A program made the position numbers and the translations under genes. Positions 63,098 to 64,000 of a stretch of DNA of 64,000 bases are shown here, in pieces (the stretch's first letter is position 1; each line of letters begins with the position of its first letter). Under the pieces are notes generated by a model. The model saw nothing but the letters and a program-made list of their open reading frames with translations. It was not told the DNA's origin and did no database searches. The DNA comes from Nostoc sp. MS1 (GTDB lineage Bacteria; Cyanobacteriota; Cyanobacteriia; Cyanobacteriales; Nostocaceae): assembly GCF_019976755.1 (NCBI RefSeq), contig NZ_AP023441.1:3531501-3595500 (forward strand), written 5' to 3'.

Positions 63098-63495
63098 AAT
63101 AAAACGCAATTTTTATGCAATATCAACTATGTATAGACGGAAGAACAAAATCTGTCTTGCCGTATTTCTCTAAACAATAAGCATTATCTAGTTAATTTTT
63201 TTTCTAGTACATCTATCTTCAGGTAAGTTGTATTCAAAATGAGTGCAAAGATAAAAGGGAGTAAGGGAGTGAGGATATGTGGTGAAGCGATATTCTTCAC
63301 TTATGGACAGATATGAGGATATAAATCTAACTATTAATACTACTTCTAGCTATTAATAAATATGTCTTTTGGCGCTAGTAAATTATCTGTGATAACCACC
63401 ATGATTCTATCTGGAGCATTGTTGAAATGTGTGTAATTGATGACATTTATATTTAGCGACTTTTATAAAGAAATTATTTAACAGGAGGATAATAC
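63098..63495. other. divergent promoter region of amylase and treZ
   Basis: 398 bp, AT-rich, with a patch of G-rich STRR-like units near 63255-63276. It should hold both promoters. No other signal was recognised. The perfect AGGAGG ribosome site of treZ lies at its right end. Confidence 0.55.
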
Positions 63496-64000
63496 GTGAG
63501 AATTGGCGCTCATTATTTAGGTAACGGAGAGTGTGAGTTTACTGTGTGGTCTCCCACATTAAACAGCTTGGCAGTGCAAATTCTCAAGCCAGAGAAGCAG
63601 ATAATTCCGCTTAAACCTCTGACAGAGGGATATTGGCAAGTAAAGGTAAATGATGTATATCCTGGTACGCTGTATAAATATCAATTAAATGACTATGAAG
63701 CCTTTGCTGATCCCGCTTCCCAGTTTCAACCAGAAGGTGTACATGGGCCTTCTCAAGTTGTGGATCATCAATTTGATTGGACTGATACACAATGGACTGG
63801 TATTTCTTTGGAGTCGATGATTTTTTATGAACTCCATGTAGGAACATTTTCACCAGAAGGCACTTTTACGGCTATCATTCCCCGTTTACCAGAATTGAGG
63901 GAGTTAGGAATTAACGCGATTGAAATTATGCCGATCGCTCAATTTCCTGGCGATGATCATATCCAGCCTGATTTAGCTTATCGCAACTGGGGATATGATG
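63496..64000 (+). CDS. treZ: malto-oligosyltrehalose trehalohydrolase, 5' part (runs off the right edge)
   Basis: The first 168 codons. The GTG start has a perfect AGGAGG 7 nt upstream. The product begins MRIGAHYLGNGECEFTVWSP (CBM48-like N-terminal domain), then DPASQFQPEGVHGPS and FYELHVGTFSPEGTF, and enters the GH13 barrel (NAIEIMPIAQFPG, then YRNWGYD). These are TreZ hallmarks. TreZ releases trehalose from maltooligosyl-trehalose made by TreY. In Anabaena the tre genes serve desiccation tolerance and form an operon; here the rest lies beyond the window. Confidence 0.93.
   Translation, partial: MRIGAHYLGNGECEFTVWSPTLNSLAVQILKPEKQIIPLKPLTEGYWQVKVNDVYPGTLYKYQLNDYEAFADPASQFQPEGVHGPSQVVDHQFDWTDTQWTGISLESMIFYELHVGTFSPEGTFTAIIPRLPELRELGINAIEIMPIAQFPGDDHIQPDLAYRNWGYD

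Noticed and set aside
63611..63853. minus-strand open frame within treZ
   Set aside because: Antisense to a clearly coding TreZ segment.

Overview
The window looks like the chromosome of a filamentous, heterocyst-forming cyanobacterium of the Nostoc/Anabaena/Trichormus group. Three things support this. HIP1 octamers (GCGATCGC) are scattered through most genes. Heptameric tandem repeats (the STRR class known from heterocystous cyanobacteria) sit at many gene ends. And a heterocyst/nitrogenase-linked block opens the window: cytochrome oxidase genes ctaC-ctaD, a nif-type ferredoxin III gene and patB/cnfR. From memory, Anabaena sp. PCC 7120 has the same neighbourhood (patB, ferredoxin, cox2), and its treZ, amylase and lactate-oxidase genes also lie close together, as at the right end here.

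Layout. 1-5.5 kb: terminal oxidase subunits, ferredoxin, PatB and a 51-residue small protein. 5.7-16.3 kb: a two-gene NTPase cassette (436-aa P-loop ATPase plus a 1986-aa STAND NTPase/WD40 protein), flanked by a broken copy of the 3' end of the CHASE2 nucleotide-cyclase gene on one side and the intact cyclase gene, then a DUF928 gene, on the other. 17.3-23.9 kb: one giant cytosolic hybrid histidine kinase built on about twelve 92-residue HAMP units. 23.9-25.8 kb: an ABC exporter. 25.9-34.1 kb: seven genes on the minus strand (SsuA-like binding protein, aldo/keto reductase, SGNH hydrolase, alpha/beta hydrolase, flavin monooxygenase, amidohydrolase, NtaA/DszA-type monooxygenase) that look like a catabolic island, perhaps for an organosulfur compound. 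34.5-37.5 kb: a two-membrane-helix protein and a divergent membrane-associated Hsp70/actin-fold ATPase. 37.9-44.7 kb: a Gly/Thr repeat surface protein, acetamidase/formamidase-type protein, half-size TauE-like protein, HtrA protease and egtC-egtB for ergothioneine. 45-52.3 kb: DacB, a DICT-domain kinase lacking the phospho-acceptor histidine, a thioredoxin-like protein, MurE and an apparently exported HD-domain protein. 52.4-55.9 kb: a drug-efflux operon (ABC ATPase, ABC permease, MarR, MFS). 56-64 kb: an FMN 2-hydroxyacid oxidase, tRNA-Leu(CAA), a V4R / Roadblock / small GTPase / DUF4388 gene set resembling an MglA-MglB polarity module, an alpha-amylase with CBM20, and the start of treZ.

The best candidates for undescribed biology are the ATPase-STAND-WD40 cassette with its duplicated flank, the V4R-Roadblock-GTPase-DUF4388 set, and the Hsp70-like/membrane-protein pair. 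A second theme runs through the whole window: heptamer repeats have entered genes, supplying C-terminal residues and stop codons (ctaC, the DUF928 gene, the ABC exporter, the 34.5-kb gene) and inter-domain linkers (egtB, the giant kinase). No CRISPR array, rRNA operon or intact insertion sequence is present; there are two MITE-like elements and a possible IS200/IS605 end. All functional calls come from reading motifs, without database searches.
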